DNA of 41,100 nt from an uncultured SAR86 cluster bacterium (GCA_902558095.1 CACECP010000009.1:1-41100), one strand, 5' to 3'. Counted from the stretch's first letter, positions 23,641-35,095 are shown. Notes: generated from the sequence alone by a model not told the origin. Made by a program: numbers and translations.

Positions 23641-26600
23641 CTATTTATTTATTTCTTGAAGTGTATTGTATGTCCAATTATCTTCAGCACTATGTAATGC
23701 ATCTATTACTGCCGATGCTCCGAACATTGTTGTTGTGCAGAAAATTTTATTTCTTAAAGCGCTCTGTCTTATAGATGCTGAGTCTTTTATGGATTGAGTA
23801 CCCTCTGTTGTATTGATAACAAGATCGATTTCATTATTTAAAATACTATCAACTATATGAGGCCTGCCTTCATTTACTTTGTTAATTCTTTTTACTTCAT
23901 AATCAAGACTCTCGATATAATCAGCGCTTCCACTTGTTGCGACTATCTCGAAACCACATTCAATAATAGATGGTACAAATTCATCCAAGTATTTTTTATC
24001 AGATTCTTTAACACTAATAAAAACAACTCCAGATCTTCTTAAAATTTTATTTGCTCCCTTTTGTGCTTTGGCATAGGCTTCACCAAAATTAGGACCAATT
24101 CCCATAACCTCGCCAGTTGATTTCATTTCTGGCCCTAGAATTGGATCGACATGAGGAAACTTATCAAAAGGCATAACAGCCTCTTTAACAAAAGATAAGC
24201 CTTTAGGGAGCTTTGAAGAAAAATTTTGCTCTTTTAAAGTTTTTCCAATCATTGTTTTTGATGCAACTTTAGCCAATGAAATGCCAATTGCTTTTGATAT
24301 GAATGGAACTGTTCTTGATGCTCTAGGATTAACTTCAATTATGTATATCTCATTATCTTTAATAGCAAATTGTATGTTCATCAAACCAATTACACTAAGT
24401 TCTTTAGAAATACTTTTTGCCTGATCTTTCATTTTATCTTGAATCTCTCTCGACAGACTGTATGGAGGCAATGAGCATGCAGAGTCACCTGAATGAATTC
24501 CTGCTTGTTCTATATGTTGCAATATTCCACCTATTTCTATATTTTTACCATCTGATACAACATCGACATCCACTTCAATTGCATCAGTTAAATAACTATC
24601 TAAAAGAATAGGCTTGCTATTAGATACTTCGACAGCCTCATTCAAATACTTCTCAAGTTCCTTTATATTATTAACTAATTGCATTGCTCGACCTCCCAGA
24701 ACGTATGAGGGTCTCACAACAATTGGAAAACCAATATCTTTTGCTTTATTTAGAGCTTCTGGTAAATTTTTTGCAGTTGCGTTAGAGGGTTGTTTTAGGC
24801 TTAATTTATTTACTAATTCCTGAAATCTTTCCCTGTCTTCAGATCTATCAATTGCATCAACGTTAGTGCCCATTATATTTACCCCCTTCTCAGATAAAAT
24901 ATCTGCTAACTTTAATGGGGTTTGGCCACCAAATTGAATTATTACTCCTTCAGGATTTTCAATATCTATAATATCTAAGATTTTTTCTGACGTTATTGGC
25001 TCAAAATATAATCTATTTGAAACATCATAATCTGTTGAGACTGTCTCAGGGTTACAATTAACCATTATCGATTCATATCCTTCTTCTTGCATAGCTAAAG
25101 ACGCATGAACACAGCAATAATCAAACTCTATACCTTGTCCTATTCTATTAGGCCCACTGCCTAAAACTAATACTTTCTTTTTAGTAGTTGGATTACTTTC
25201 ACACTTTCCTCTATAAGAGGAGTACATATAACATGTTGAAGTCGCAAATTCTGCAGCACACGTATCCACTCTTCTAAATATAGGAAATACTCCACTGGTC
25301 TTTCGAAGTTTTCTAATTGTGTCTTCATCTGAATCAACTAACTCTGCTATTCTGCTATCAGAGAATCCTTTTTGTTTTATCTTCCATAAATAGTCTTCAT
25401 TGATATCATTTTCTTTAATATTTGTTAAATCTTTTTCAATTTCTATTATTTCGTTTATTTGATCTAAAAACCAATAATCAATTTTGGTTAAAGAATGAAT
25501 TTTATCTAGATTCCAACCATTACGTATTGCATCTGCAACATAGAATATTCTTTTAGGTCCAGGTATAGTAAGTTCATTAAGGATTTCTTCTTTTGAAAGT
25601 TCAGATAAATTGGTTTCTAAAGAATTCAAGCCATTCAAGCCCTCCTCCATACTACATAAAGCTTTTTGAAAAGACTCTTGAAAATTTGAACCAATAGACA
25701 TTACTTCACCAACAGATTTCATTTGGGTTGTTAGTTTTGGACTAGCCTGAGGAAATTTTTCAAATGCAAACTTAGGTATCTTTGTAACTATATAATCGAT
25801 ACTTGGTTCAAATGATGCGGGAGTCAGGCCTCCAGTAATATCATTTTTTAATTCGTCTAATGTGAATCCAACAGATAAAAGCGCAGCAACTTTTGCTATT
25901 GGAAAACCTGTGGCTTTGGATGCCAAGGCTGAAGATCTGCTAACTCTTGGGTTCATTTCAATTACAACCATTTTTCCATTCTCAGGATTAACTGCAAACT
26001 GAACATTAGATCCGCCAGTATCTACTCCGATCTCTCTTAATATTTTAAAAGAAGCATTTCGCATAATTTGAAATTCTTTATCTGTAAGTGTTTGAGCAGG
26101 TGCAATAGTTATTGAGTCTCCAGTATGAATGCCCATTGGGTCCAGATTTTCTATGGAACAAATTATTATGCAGTTATCCTCACAATCTCTAACTACTTCC
26201 ATTTCATACTCTTTCCATCCAATTAAGGATTCATCTATTAAAAGTTCGTTTGTTGGAGATAATTCGAGCCCTTTTTCACATATATTTTTAAATTCGGAAA
26301 TGTTATAGGCAATTCCTCCGCCAGTTCCACCCATTGTAAAAGAAGGTCTTATAATGCAAGGAAACCCTATTTCCTTTTGGACTTCTAGAGCGTCGCTCAT
26401 CGAATGCGCAATACCAGAAGCGGGAGTCTCAAGATTAATTGTTTTCATGGTTTCATCAAAAAGCTGTCTATCTTCGGCTTTGTCAATTGCAGTTCTGTTA
26501 GCACCAATAAGAATTACGTTATGTTTCTTTAAGATGCCCTTTTTATCTAATGTTAATGCTGTGTTTAGAGCGGTTTGACCACCCATTGTTGGGAGGATAG

Positions 26601-26853
26601 CGTCAGGGTTTTCTTTTTCTATAATCTTTTCAACAGATTTCCAATGAATTGGTTCTATATATGTAGCATCAGCAAGTAAAGGATCCGTCATGATAGTAGC
26701 TGGATTAGAATTGACTAATATAACCCTAAAGCCTTCCTCTTTTAGAGCTTTACAAGCTTGTGCGCCAGAGTAATCAAACTCGCATGCCTGACCAATGATA
26801 ATTGGACCAGCTCCAATGATTAAAATGGATGAAATATCTTTACGTCTTGGCAT
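23641..26853 (-). CDS. carB: Carbamoyl-phosphate synthase large subunit
   Basis: CarB makes carbamoyl phosphate from bicarbonate, ammonia delivered by CarA, and two ATP, for pyrimidine and arginine synthesis. The 1070-residue protein (E. coli 1073) has the duplicated plan: a first ATP-grasp half opening with [21 protein letters not shown] and containing [10 protein letters not shown], an oligomerisation region (about 400-550), a second half opening with [21 protein letters not shown] and containing [10 protein letters not shown], and a C-terminal methylglyoxal-synthase-like allosteric domain (about 935-1070). The start overlaps the carA 3' end by 14 bases, so translation is probably coupled to keep subunits equal. 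Confidence 0.98.
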   Translation of the reverse strand: MPRRKDISSILIIGAGPIIIGQACEFDYSGAQACKALKEEGFRVILVNSNPATIMTDPLLADATYIEPIHWKSVEKIIEKENPDAILPTMGGQTALNTALTLDKKGILKKHNVILIGANRTAIDKAEDRQLFDETMKTINLETPASGIAHSMSDALEVQKEIGFPCIIRPSFTMGGTGGGIAYNISEFKNICEKGLELSPTNELLIDESLIGWKEYEMEVVRDCEDNCIIICSIENLDPMGIHTGDSITIAPAQTLTDKEFQIMRNASFKILREIGVDTGGSNVQFAVNPENGKMVVIEMNPRVSRSSALASKATGFPIAKVAALLSVGFTLDELKNDITGGLTPASFEPSIDYIVTKIPKFAFEKFPQASPKLTTQMKSVGEVMSIGSNFQESFQKALCSMEEGLNGLNSLETNLSELSKEEILNELTIPGPKRIFYVADAIRNGWNLDKIHSLTKIDYWFLDQINEIIEIEKDLTNIKENDINEDYLWKIKQKGFSDSRIAELVDSDEDTIRKLRKTSGVFPIFRRVDTCAAEFATSTCYMYSSYRGKCESNPTTKKKVLVLGSGPNRIGQGIEFDYCCVHASLAMQEEGYESIMVNCNPETVSTDYDVSNRLYFEPITSEKILDIIDIENPEGVIIQFGGQTPLKLADILSEKGVNIMGTNVDAIDRSEDRERFQELVNKLSLKQPSNATAKNLPEALNKAKDIGFPIVVRPSYVLGGRAMQLVNNIKELEKYLNEAVEVSNSKPILLDSYLTDAIEVDVDVVSDGKNIEIGGILQHIEQAGIHSGDSACSLPPYSLSREIQDKMKDQAKSISKELSVIGLMNIQFAIKDNEIYIIEVNPRASRTVPFISKAIGISLAKVASKTMIGKTLKEQNFSSKLPKGLSFVKEAVMPFDKFPHVDPILGPEMKSTGEVMGIGPNFGEAYAKAQKGANKILRRSGVVFISVKESDKKYLDEFVPSIIECGFEIVATSGSADYIESLDYEVKRINKVNEGRPHIVDSILNNEIDLVINTTEGTQSIKDSASIRQSALRNKIFCTTTMFGASAVIDALHSAEDNWTYNTLQEINK

Positions 26854-27961
26854 ATTCTTTAACCATCAAACTAAATTTTTTAAACAGATTTTGAATTTCC
26901 TGAGGGCCAGGGCTTGCCTCAGGATGTCCTTGGAAGCTAAATGCAGGAGAATCTATAAATTCAATGCCTTGAAGAGATTTATCAAAAAGAGAAATATGTG
27001 TAATTTTTATATTTTTTGGTAGAGTATCTGCATCTACTGCAAATCCATGATTTTGACTTGTTATATAAACTTCTTTTGATTCAATATCTTGTACTGGATG
27101 ATTTGCACCATGGTGTCCAAATTTCATTTTATAAGTATTCGCACCTCCAGCCAATGAAAGAAGCTGGTGACCAAGACAAATACCAAAAATAGGAATTTTA
27201 TCTTTTAAAAATTTTTTAATACTTTTTATTGCATAATCACATGGCTCAGGGTCTCCTGGCCCATTTGATAGAAATATTCCATTTGGTGATAGTTTAATAA
27301 TTTCTTCATATGGAGTTTCAGCATTAATAACTTTTACCTCTCCGAGATGCTCATTGAGAAGTCTTAGTATATTTTCTTTAATGCCAAAATCATAAGCAAC
27401 AACGTTATGAGATTCTTTAGAAGAATTATTTTGAGGCCAAGTACCCTTATTCCAAATATAATCTGACTTTGTAGATACAACTTTTGCAAGATCCATTCCC
27501 TCTAATCCAGAAAATTCTTTTGCAGCAAATATTGCATCATCTTCTGAAATCATTGATAGGGAACCTATACAACAATTCATTGCACCCTTTTCTCTTAAAA
27601 TTGAAGTTATTTCTCTTGTATCAACGTTTGATATAGCTATCGTCTCATTTTTAATTAAAAACTCATCTAGTGTGCTAGATGACCTCCAATTACTTGGTTT
27701 CTCACAAAAATTTTTAACAACAATTCCAGACGCATGAATAATATTTGACTCATTATCTTCATGATTAATTCCAGTATTTCCAATATGAGGGTGAGTGAAT
27801 GTAATAATTTGTTTTTTATATGATGGGTCGGTTATTATTTCCTGATAACCTGTCATTGAGGTATTAAAGACTAGTTCTCCTACATCAAATTTTTCTTTCC
27901 CAAAACCCTCACCATAGAATACACTACCATCTTCAAAAGCTAATATTGCTTTGAAAGACAT
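26840..27961 (-). CDS. carA: Carbamoyl-phosphate synthase small subunit
   Basis: CarA is the glutaminase that supplies ammonia to CarB. The 373-residue protein has the N-terminal CPSase domain ([30 protein letters not shown]) and a class I glutamine amidotransferase domain with oxyanion-loop SNGPGDP, nucleophile Cys262 in GICLGHQ, and His346/Glu348 in GHPEASPG. The Shine-Dalgarno AGGAAGG (27977-27971) lies nine bases before the ATG. It heads the carA-carB-greA-rlmE-ftsH-glmM-tpiA-secG run. dapB and dnaJ, which often precede carA in this group, are replaced by the divergent map. Confidence 0.98.
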   Translation of the reverse strand: MSFKAILAFEDGSVFYGEGFGKEKFDVGELVFNTSMTGYQEIITDPSYKKQIITFTHPHIGNTGINHEDNESNIIHASGIVVKNFCEKPSNWRSSSTLDEFLIKNETIAISNVDTREITSILREKGAMNCCIGSLSMISEDDAIFAAKEFSGLEGMDLAKVVSTKSDYIWNKGTWPQNNSSKESHNVVAYDFGIKENILRLLNEHLGEVKVINAETPYEEIIKLSPNGIFLSNGPGDPEPCDYAIKSIKKFLKDKIPIFGICLGHQLLSLAGGANTYKMKFGHHGANHPVQDIESKEVYITSQNHGFAVDADTLPKNIKITHISLFDKSLQGIEFIDSPAFSFQGHPEASPGPQEIQNLFKKFSLMVKEYAKT

Positions 27962-28066
27962 TAGGTTAAACCTTCCTGATTAATTAGAAAATTTGGGAAA
28001 TTTTTAGGTAAACTATTTAAAGAATTTTTGGATTTTAATGAGCTAAAATTACATGCTGGCATTAAA

Positions 28067-28094
28067 ATTGTACTTTATAGATTAAGTTGTCCAA
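28067..28094 (-). promoter_or_regulatory. Promoter candidate for carAB in the carA-map divergent region
   Basis: On the minus strand TTGGAC (28094-28089) and TACAAT (28072-28067) are 16 bases apart, within the 157-bp gap between carA and map. The -10 matches well and the -35 poorly. The resulting carA leader would be about 100 bases. I saw no arginine-operator pair or pyrimidine-sensing attenuator that I could support. No clear promoter or Shine-Dalgarno is visible for map in the same gap. Confidence 0.35.
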
Positions 28095-28118
28095 TGTCTA
28101 GATGTAAATTAAAAAAAT

Positions 28119-28889
28119 ATGAGAATTTCGATAAAATCAAACAAAGAAATAGAAAAAATGAGAATTGCTGGCAGTTTAGCTGCAGAAGTTCTTGAAATGA
28201 TTTCACCTTTTGTTGTACCAGGAATATCTACTGGTGAGTTAGATAAGATTTGTTATGAACATATTGTAAATAAGCAAAATGCTATTCCAGCAAATGTTGG
28301 CTATAAAGGTTATGAAAAGACTATATGTTCCAGCATCAATCAAGTAATCTGTCACGGCATCCCGAATAATGAAAAATTTTTAAAAGAAGGTGATATATTA
28401 AATATTGATGTAACTGTCATTAAGGATGGTTGGCATGGCGATACTTCTAAAATGTTCTTAGTTGGAAAATGTGCACCTCATAATGAAAGATTGGTAAAGA
28501 TTACTCAAGAGTGTCTTTATAAGGGAATTAATGAGGTTAAGCCTGGAGCATTCCTTGGTGATATTGGATACGCAATACAAAAACATGCTGAAGAAAATTA
28601 CTACAGTGTTGTTGAGGACTATTGCGGTCATGGTATTGGATCTGTTTACCACGAAGAACCTCAGGTTCTTCACTATGGCAAAAGAGGAACTGGTATTCAG
28701 CTTAAAGAGGGAATGTGCTTCACAATTGAGCCTATGATTAATCAGGGAACAAAATACTCCAAGATATTAAAGGATGGCTGGACCGTTGAAACAAAAGATG
28801 GAAGAAATTCCGCGCAATGGGAACACACCATTGTTGTTACAGAACAAGGCTCTGAAATCCTAACAAAAAGAGATGAAGAATTTATTTAA
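28119..28889 (+). CDS. map: Methionine aminopeptidase, type I
   Basis: Map removes the initiator methionine from nascent proteins when the second residue is small. The 256-residue protein has the two-metal ligand set at Asp97, Asp108, His171, Glu204 and Glu235, the same numbering as in E. coli, plus the conserved HGIPN and GYCGHGIG-like (DYCGHGIG) segments. There is no recognisable Shine-Dalgarno before the ATG. It begins the map-glnD-dapD cluster found in E. coli and pseudomonads and is divergent from carA rather than from rpsB. Confidence 0.97.
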   Translation: MRISIKSNKEIEKMRIAGSLAAEVLEMISPFVVPGISTGELDKICYEHIVNKQNAIPANVGYKGYEKTICSSINQVICHGIPNNEKFLKEGDILNIDVTVIKDGWHGDTSKMFLVGKCAPHNERLVKITQECLYKGINEVKPGAFLGDIGYAIQKHAEENYYSVVEDYCGHGIGSVYHEEPQVLHYGKRGTGIQLKEGMCFTIEPMINQGTKYSKILKDGWTVETKDGRNSAQWEHTIVVTEQGSEILTKRDEEFI

Positions 28890-31394
28890 ATGAAAGGAAA
28901 AATAATTTCAATTAAGGAAGACTTCCTAAATGAATTTCCACAAATCTACCAAAAACCTTCAAAAATAAATAAATATCTAAAGAAGTATTCAAATAAAATT
29001 GAGATAGATATCAAAAATAAGTTCAAGAAACTTGAGCTTGATAAAAATTTTGCAATATATGCAAATGGTGGTTTTGGAAGAAAAGAGATGTTTCCATCAT
29101 CTGATATTGATTTATCTATAGTTGAATTAAATAAAATTCAAGACCACGGTAATTTAGAAAAGTTTATATCATTTATGTGGGATAGAGGATACAAGGTTGG
29201 GCATTCGGTGAGATCAATCAATGATATAAAGAAAATATCCAAGAATGACCTAAAAGAATTTACATCATATCTTACAAGAAGAGCTATTATCTCTAATCAA
29301 AATATTGATAACAAAATTACAAAAGCACTAAACGGGTTGTGGACTAGAAATAATTTTTATAATCAGAAATTTATAGAACAACAAAGGCGTCACAGTGAAT
29401 TCCATTCTTCTGCATATAATCTAGAGCCTGATCTGAAAGAATCTCCTGGCACACTGAGAGATTTTCAATCAGCACTATGGATTCTGCAACATTGTTATGG
29501 CTTGGATTCTCAAGACGCTATCAATAAATCTGGTGTGATAGATGGGGAGTTTAAAAAAGCAATTGAAGCCTATAATTTTATTAAATCGCTTAGATTTGCA
29601 ACTAACATTGCTACTCAAAAAAATAGACTTAACTTTGAAGCTCAAATTGAAGTTTCAAAATATGCAAAATTGAATAAAAAAAGTTCTAAAGCATCCGTTG
29701 AGAAAATGATGAAAAATTATTATGAAAATGCTTCTATTCTGTCTTATTTTAATGAGATTATTTTTGAGAAATATAATGAAAAAAAAGTAAACATATTTTC
29801 AAAAAAGATAAGTGGTATATATAAGAATAAAAATAAAATTGGTATCCGAAATATTGATATAAAAAAGAATAAGGATCTTATATTTCAAATATTTATAGAA
29901 ATTGGTAAGAACAAAAATATAAATCTTATTGATACGCCAACCAAATCTTTGATAAAAAAGAATATCAATCTTATTGATGAAAAATTTATAAAACAAAAGA
30001 TTTATTCTAAACAGTTTCTTGAGATATTAAGATCAAAATATAATCTTTCATCTATCCTTAAAACAATGAAAAATTTAGGTGTTCTTCAGGCATACATTCC
30101 TGAATTTGCAAATGTTGTTGGACAAATGCAATTTGATTTATTTCACATATATACAGTTGATGAACATACGTTCAAAGTTGTTAGAAATATGAGGCAAATG
30201 AAGTTATTTAAACAGAAAGGATTTGAACTTGAATATGAATTAATTAATAAAATTCCTAAGATTGAGATTTTATATTTAGCAGGAATATTTCATGATCTTG
30301 GCAAGGGTAAAGGCGGAGATCACTCAGATATTGGTGCAAAAATAAGTTATGACTTCGCAATAAGAATAGGCATGTCAGAAACAGATGCTGGTTTGATCTC
30401 ATGGCTGGTAAAGGAACACTTGATCATGTCATCAATTTCTCAAAAAAAAGATATTGGAGAGGCAGAAACCATAATTGAGTTTGCTAAACAAGTAGAACAA
30501 AGTGAAAAATTAGATTATCTATATTTATTAACAATAAATGATATCAGAGCAACTAATCCTGCTTTATGGAATGGATGGAAACATCAACTACTAAAAGATT
30601 TATATATCTTAACAAGATCAAAAATAAATAAAGAGCCTTTAATAGCTTCATCAAGTATAGCTCTAGAAAGAAAGAAAAATACCTTGCTTGCCTTTTCGGT
30701 TAATGATGGTGAAGTTTTAGAGAGTTACTTATCTAATCTTGGTAATAGTTATTTTAATAAGAATCTTAGTGAATCACTTAAATGGCAAGCAGCACTTATT
30801 GTTAAAAATAAAGATAAGGACTTAATAGTGGGATGTAAAAATATATTTGAAAACTTAATTGAAATTTTTATTAAAGTAAAAAACTCTAAGGGGCTTTTTT
30901 ATAAATTTACAAAAATATTAGAGCATTCGGGACTTGAAGTGATTGATGCAAACATTTTTTCATCAACTGATAACACTTTTGCAGCAAATACTTTTATTAC
31001 AAAATTTTCTCATCATGATAGAAAATTGCTAAATTCAGACCTTATTGAATTAAAAAAAAGAATTGAGAAGAATTTTACTGAATTCAATAAAATTAAAGAC
31101 TTTCAAAAAAAATCCATTAAGAAGAATAGGTTTGAAAAAGTTATAAATATTTCAAATTCAATTAATAAAGATAAAGGTAGAAATCTCATTACAATTGAAA
31201 CTTCAGATAGCCAAGGACTGCTTGCCAATATTGCTAAAGTATTTTTTGATAATAATGTATCTATATTTTCTGCAAGAATTAATACCTTAGGAGATAGAGT
31301 TGAAGACACTTTTGAAATTGAAAATCATAACAAAACATTGCTTGGAAGTAACAAAATAGAAAAAATTGTAGCTGATTTAGAAAAAGTGGTATAA
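28890..31394 (+). CDS. glnD: Bifunctional uridylyltransferase/uridylyl-removing enzyme GlnD
   Basis: GlnD senses glutamine and adds UMP to, or removes it from, PII proteins, thereby controlling glutamine synthetase and nitrogen genes. The 834-residue protein (E. coli 890) shows the nucleotidyltransferase signature GGFGRKEMFPSSDIDL at about 60-75 with Asp72 and Asp74, an HD domain with FHDLGKGKGGDHSDIG at about 467-482 and LVKEHLIMS, and two C-terminal ACT domains (about 660-710 and 765-825, the second with ITIETSDSQGLLANIAKVF). The ATG abuts the map stop without spacing. Because both catalytic motifs are intact I expect both activities. Confidence 0.96.
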   Translation: MKGKIISIKEDFLNEFPQIYQKPSKINKYLKKYSNKIEIDIKNKFKKLELDKNFAIYANGGFGRKEMFPSSDIDLSIVELNKIQDHGNLEKFISFMWDRGYKVGHSVRSINDIKKISKNDLKEFTSYLTRRAIISNQNIDNKITKALNGLWTRNNFYNQKFIEQQRRHSEFHSSAYNLEPDLKESPGTLRDFQSALWILQHCYGLDSQDAINKSGVIDGEFKKAIEAYNFIKSLRFATNIATQKNRLNFEAQIEVSKYAKLNKKSSKASVEKMMKNYYENASILSYFNEIIFEKYNEKKVNIFSKKISGIYKNKNKIGIRNIDIKKNKDLIFQIFIEIGKNKNINLIDTPTKSLIKKNINLIDEKFIKQKIYSKQFLEILRSKYNLSSILKTMKNLGVLQAYIPEFANVVGQMQFDLFHIYTVDEHTFKVVRNMRQMKLFKQKGFELEYELINKIPKIEILYLAGIFHDLGKGKGGDHSDIGAKISYDFAIRIGMSETDAGLISWLVKEHLIMSSISQKKDIGEAETIIEFAKQVEQSEKLDYLYLLTINDIRATNPALWNGWKHQLLKDLYILTRSKINKEPLIASSSIALERKKNTLLAFSVNDGEVLESYLSNLGNSYFNKNLSESLKWQAALIVKNKDKDLIVGCKNIFENLIEIFIKVKNSKGLFYKFTKILEHSGLEVIDANIFSSTDNTFAANTFITKFSHHDRKLLNSDLIELKKRIEKNFTEFNKIKDFQKKSIKKNRFEKVINISNSINKDKGRNLITIETSDSQGLLANIAKVFFDNNVSIFSARINTLGDRVEDTFEIENHNKTLLGSNKIEKIVADLEKVV

Positions 31395-31420
31395 ATCAGA
31401 CTTATTAAAATTATAATTCA

Positions 31421-32332
31421 ATGATGAAAATTCAATCTAAAGGAATTGCTAATAAATCAGCTAAGGGAGAAATGCTTGATGTTTTCTTTTCTTATATAGA
31501 GTTTGAAGATAAACAAATTATTAATAATATCCCTGATTTAAAAAACAGCTATCAAGAAATAATTGAGATAAATTGGAGCCACAAAGACTTAGATAGAGAA
31601 ATAGAAAGTGTCTCAGATGCATATTTAAAATTGCATTTATTATCACATAAGCTTGTTTTACCTAATTCTATTAACTTAGATGGGTTATTTTCAAATCTAC
31701 CAAATATTGTATGGACTAATCAAGGATCAATATCAATAGAAGAAATAGAAAACAAACTTAATGAATCGAAAATAAATAAAAATGATTTATATATTCGATC
31801 CATTGATAAATTTCCATGCCTTACAGATTATATTATTCCAAAGAATGTCAGAATTGCTGATGCGAGAAGAGTTAGGCTTGGAGCATATCTTAGTGAAGGT
31901 ACTACAATCATGCATGAGGGTTTTGTTAATTTTAATGCTGGAACCCTTGGGCCTGCAATGATAGAAGGAAGGATATCGGCTGGAGTTACAGTTGGTAAAA
32001 ATTCAGATATTGGAGGAGGTGCAAGCACTATGGGGACATTATCAGGTGGAAATAATACAAAAATATCTATTGGAGAAAACTGTCTTTTGGGAGCAAATTC
32101 TGGGATAGGAATCTCTCTTGGAGACAACTGTATTGTTGAGGCTGGTCTTTATATTACAGCTGGTACAAAAATAACATTACTCAATGATGATGAATCCAAA
32201 CTAGTCAAAGCATCTGAAATATCTGGCATCAAAGATATGCTATTTCTTAGAGAATCAACGACAGGCAAAGTTATTGCAAAACCAAATAAAAAAACATCAG
32301 CTCTAAATAAAGAATTACATAATAATGATTGA
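31421..32332 (+). CDS. dapD: Tetrahydrodipicolinate N-succinyltransferase, gammaproteobacterial-type DapD
   Basis: DapD transfers a succinyl group from succinyl-CoA to tetrahydrodipicolinate in lysine/diaminopimelate synthesis. The 303-residue protein is of the family found in Pseudomonas and actinobacteria rather than the 274-residue E. coli form. The C-terminal half is a left-handed beta helix of hexapeptide repeats (about 145-265), with [29 protein letters not shown] and [21 protein letters not shown]. Two adjacent ATG codons (31421, 31424) could start it and no Shine-Dalgarno is visible. The 3' end overlaps dapE by 8 bases. Confidence 0.94.
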   Translation: MMKIQSKGIANKSAKGEMLDVFFSYIEFEDKQIINNIPDLKNSYQEIIEINWSHKDLDREIESVSDAYLKLHLLSHKLVLPNSINLDGLFSNLPNIVWTNQGSISIEEIENKLNESKINKNDLYIRSIDKFPCLTDYIIPKNVRIADARRVRLGAYLSEGTTIMHEGFVNFNAGTLGPAMIEGRISAGVTVGKNSDIGGGASTMGTLSGGNNTKISIGENCLLGANSGIGISLGDNCIVEAGLYITAGTKITLLNDDESKLVKASEISGIKDMLFLRESTTGKVIAKPNKKTSALNKELHNND

Positions 32333-33452
32333 GCTTCTTCAAAATTTACTAAAAATAAAATCTATCTCGCCAAATGATATGGGTTGTTTTGATGTAATTG
32401 AAAAAGAATTAAGAGAATTGGGTTTTAATTGTGAAAGAATTAATTATCTTAATGTAGAAAATCTATATGCAACTTTTGGAAATTCAGGAAAATTGTTCTG
32501 TTTTTTAGGCCATACCGATGTTGTTCCAACTGGACCAGAAGAAAAATGGAAGTATCCACCCTTCTCTGCAACAATTGAGGGCGATATTTTGTATGGAAGA
32601 GGTGCTGCAGATATGAAAGCTTCAGTTGCAGCATTTATTGAATCAGCAAAAGAATTTATCAATTCATCTTCAAAAATCAATTTTAGACTAGGATTCTTGC
32701 TTACTTCAAATGAAGAAGGTACCGCAAAAGATGGCTTTATTGATCAAATTATAAAAAAAATGATAAATGATAATGAAATTATAGATTTCTGTTTAGTTGG
32801 CGAGCCAACTTCTAGCAAAAAAGTTGCTGATTGCGCAAGAATAGGAAGAAGAGGATCTCTAGGTGGACATTTAAAGATATACGGCAAACAAGGACATATA
32901 GCCTATCCAGAAAAAGTTATAAATCCAATACTCTTATCAGGTGATTTAATTTCTAATTTAAAAAATAAAATTTGGGACAACGGAAATGATGCTTTTGATC
33001 CTACAAGTTTCCAAATTTCTAATATTAGCTCTGGGACAGGAGCGCATAATGTTGTCCCTGGAGAACTTGAACTAACCTTCAACTTTAGATTTTCGCCTGA
33101 ATCAAGTGAAGAAAGTCTTAAATCTGAATTTGAGTCTATGCTCAATGAGCAGGGTTTAAATTATGATCTAGAATGGGAATTAAATGGACTGCCCTACTAC
33201 ACAAAAGATAATTTTTTCATAAATATAGTTTCAAATTCTGTTAAAGAGGTTACCAATTACATACCAGAGCTTAATGCTAAAGGCGGGACTTCTGACGGGC
33301 GCTTTGTTGCCTTAATGAACTCAGAAATTGTTGAATTAGGGCCAGTAAATAAATCAATTCATCAAGTAGATGAACATGTAAAAATAAGTGAGTTGTGGAC
33401 TCTTAAAGATATATATAAACAAATATTAATTAATCTTAATCAGGACTCTTAG
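32325..33452 (+). CDS. dapE: Succinyl-diaminopimelate desuccinylase
   Basis: DapE is the zinc enzyme that removes succinate from N-succinyl-LL-diaminopimelate, two steps after DapD. The 375-residue protein has the M20 peptidase plan: metal ligands His63 and Asp65 in LGHTDVV, the bridging Asp96 in [10 protein letters not shown], catalytic Glu130 and Glu131 in SNEEG, a dimerisation domain with [22 protein letters not shown], and the C-terminal ligand His in HQVDEHV. Its start overlaps dapD, so the two pathway enzymes are coupled. Its last 17 bases overlap the minus-strand basic ORF at 33436. Confidence 0.96.
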   Translation: MIELLQNLLKIKSISPNDMGCFDVIEKELRELGFNCERINYLNVENLYATFGNSGKLFCFLGHTDVVPTGPEEKWKYPPFSATIEGDILYGRGAADMKASVAAFIESAKEFINSSSKINFRLGFLLTSNEEGTAKDGFIDQIIKKMINDNEIIDFCLVGEPTSSKKVADCARIGRRGSLGGHLKIYGKQGHIAYPEKVINPILLSGDLISNLKNKIWDNGNDAFDPTSFQISNISSGTGAHNVVPGELELTFNFRFSPESSEESLKSEFESMLNEQGLNYDLEWELNGLPYYTKDNFFINIVSNSVKEVTNYIPELNAKGGTSDGRFVALMNSEIVELGPVNKSIHQVDEHVKISELWTLKDIYKQILINLNQDS

Positions 33453-33558
33453 ACTTATCTTTTCTGTTATATTTTGTTTTGTCACGATGTGTCTTTGGCT
33501 TATGGAATTTATCCATATTCTTTTTTACAGGATCTTTTTTTCCTTTAACTGGCACCAT
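33436..33558 (-). CDS. Small strongly basic protein, 40 residues, unknown
   Basis: This ORF runs from ATG at 33558 to TAA at 33436. It encodes 40 residues with 15 Lys/Arg; its centre reads DKFHKPKTHRDKTKYNRK. It has no hydrophobic segment. The ATG overlaps the transporter 3' end by 14 bases, which suggests translational coupling, and its 3' end overlaps dapE on the other strand. The composition resembles small ribosome- or RNA-associated peptides, but I cannot assign a family. Support for coding is the fit into an otherwise empty 92-bp gap, the sensible composition with mixed codons, and the overlap with its upstream gene. A chance ORF of this length remains possible. Confidence 0.55.
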   Translation of the reverse strand: MVPVKGKKDPVKKNMDKFHKPKTHRDKTKYNRKDKSKSPD

Positions 33559-35056
33559 GCATCAATTTTCTAAGTAGTGGTGTTATTATGGCCAAAAATA
33601 TTCCACACCCAATTGCAATAAGTCCTACATCCGTGTAGACATCCATAAATCCATTTTTCTGATTAACTGTAAATGTATCTTCAGGAAGGTTCATGACTTG
33701 AAAATAGATTCTTTCTGCAATTTTCAAAACAGGATCTCCAGCAGTACCTTTAGCAATTAAACTAGCAACATAGTTTCCAGCTGCAGATGCAAAAAACCAC
33801 ATACCCATCATAAATCCAACAATTCTCTGTGGTGAGAGCTTTGTAACAGAAGACAAGCCTACGGGTGATAGACAAAGCTCGCCAAGTGTGTGTAATAAAT
33901 AAATTAATACGATCCAAATGACTCCTGTTTGAAGACCCTCAGATGAGTTCATTCCATAAACAAGAGCTAAAAATCCAAGCCCTACGAGCACTATTCCAAT
34001 AGAAAATTTTATTGGTGTAGATGGTTCCATATTTCTTTTTGCTAAAGCTATCCATAAAAGAGCAAAGAGAGGTGCTATTGTAAATATAAATCCAGCATTA
34101 AGTGATTGGAACATAGATGCTGGAACTTCCCATCCGAATATCACTCTATCAACACCCCTGTCAGTCAGAATGTTTAATGACGATCCTGCTTGTTCAAATA
34201 AAGCCCAAAACATAAGAGAAAACAGTATTAAAATTCCGACAACTATCAACCTATCTCTTTCTTCAGGTGCACATTTCAATAATGCATACAACAACCAAGC
34301 TCCGATAAAAATAACTCCAAAGCCGCCTAATAGTTGACCTACTAACTGTGAATTTTGAACTAAAAACCACGTTACAAGAACCATTACAACGCCAGAAATA
34401 TATGCCCAATATTCATATGAAATACCATTAATCTTGGTCATATATTTATTTGATGGCGGCTCTGCCAAACCTTCAAGATATTTTTGGCCCCATAAAAATA
34501 TAATTAAACCTAATAACATTCCTATTCCAGCTGCTCCAAATCCGTATGCCCACCCAACAGTCTCTCCTAGATATCCACACAATAGTGTTGCTGTAAATGC
34601 ACCAATATTTATGCCCATGTAAAAAATAGTAAAACCTGAATCTCTTCTTGGATCCCCCTCCTCATACAATGCGCCAACCATAGTTGATATATTTGGCTTT
34701 AAGAAACCAACTCCAGAAACTATTAGAGCTAAAGATAAATAAAAAATCTGCTGATTACTCTCAACGGTCATTCCTAGATGGCCTATAACTAAGAGAATCG
34801 CACCGTAAGTCACAGCCTTCTTAGATCCTAAAATTTGATCAGCTAACATACCTCCAAAAACTGGCATTATATAAACTAGAGATGTATAGGCACCGTAAAT
34901 TAAATAGCTTGTTGCATCTGAAAATTCCCAATGTTTTGTTAAATAAAGTATTAGAAGTGCTCTCATACCATAATATGAGAATCTTTCCCACATCTCTGTA
35001 GCAAAACAAACAAATAAGCCTTTTGGGTGTCCTAGAAAATCAGATGTTGTATTCAT
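33545..35056 (-). CDS. Proton-dependent oligopeptide transporter (POT/PTR family)
   Basis: POT proteins are major-facilitator symporters that import di- and tripeptides with protons across the inner membrane. The 503-residue protein has the diagnostic first-helix motif EMWERFSYYGMRALL at about 21-35, whose Glu/Arg pair couples proton and peptide, followed by PVFGGMLADQILGSKKAV and the family signature FYMGINIGAFTATLLCGYLGE. About 12-14 hydrophobic helices are spread over the chain. It is related to E. coli DtpA/DtpB; substrate preference cannot be read from the sequence. It is transcribed away from the RDD gene and towards dapE. Confidence 0.93.
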   Translation of the reverse strand: MNTTSDFLGHPKGLFVCFATEMWERFSYYGMRALLILYLTKHWEFSDATSYLIYGAYTSLVYIMPVFGGMLADQILGSKKAVTYGAILLVIGHLGMTVESNQQIFYLSLALIVSGVGFLKPNISTMVGALYEEGDPRRDSGFTIFYMGINIGAFTATLLCGYLGETVGWAYGFGAAGIGMLLGLIIFLWGQKYLEGLAEPPSNKYMTKINGISYEYWAYISGVVMVLVTWFLVQNSQLVGQLLGGFGVIFIGAWLLYALLKCAPEERDRLIVVGILILFSLMFWALFEQAGSSLNILTDRGVDRVIFGWEVPASMFQSLNAGFIFTIAPLFALLWIALAKRNMEPSTPIKFSIGIVLVGLGFLALVYGMNSSEGLQTGVIWIVLIYLLHTLGELCLSPVGLSSVTKLSPQRIVGFMMGMWFFASAAGNYVASLIAKGTAGDPVLKIAERIYFQVMNLPEDTFTVNQKNGFMDVYTDVGLIAIGCGIFLAIITPLLRKLMHGAS

Positions 35057-35083
35057 AATGATTTATTTTTTTAAATAATTTAG

Positions 35084-35089
35084 TACTAT
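35084..35089 (+). promoter_or_regulatory. Possible -10 box giving a leaderless RDD-gene transcript
   Basis: TACTAT (five of six consensus bases) ends exactly six bases before the ATG at 35096, inside a 39-bp divergent gap, and there is no Shine-Dalgarno. The geometry equals that at greA. No good -35 or extended -10 supports it, so confidence is low. Confidence 0.3.
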
Positions 35090-35095
35090 ACCAAA

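Noticed and set aside
27962-28118. Riboswitch or pyrimidine attenuator ahead of carAB
   Set aside because: Only short AT-rich inverted repeats are present, without a hairpin plus T-run or a leader peptide that I could support.
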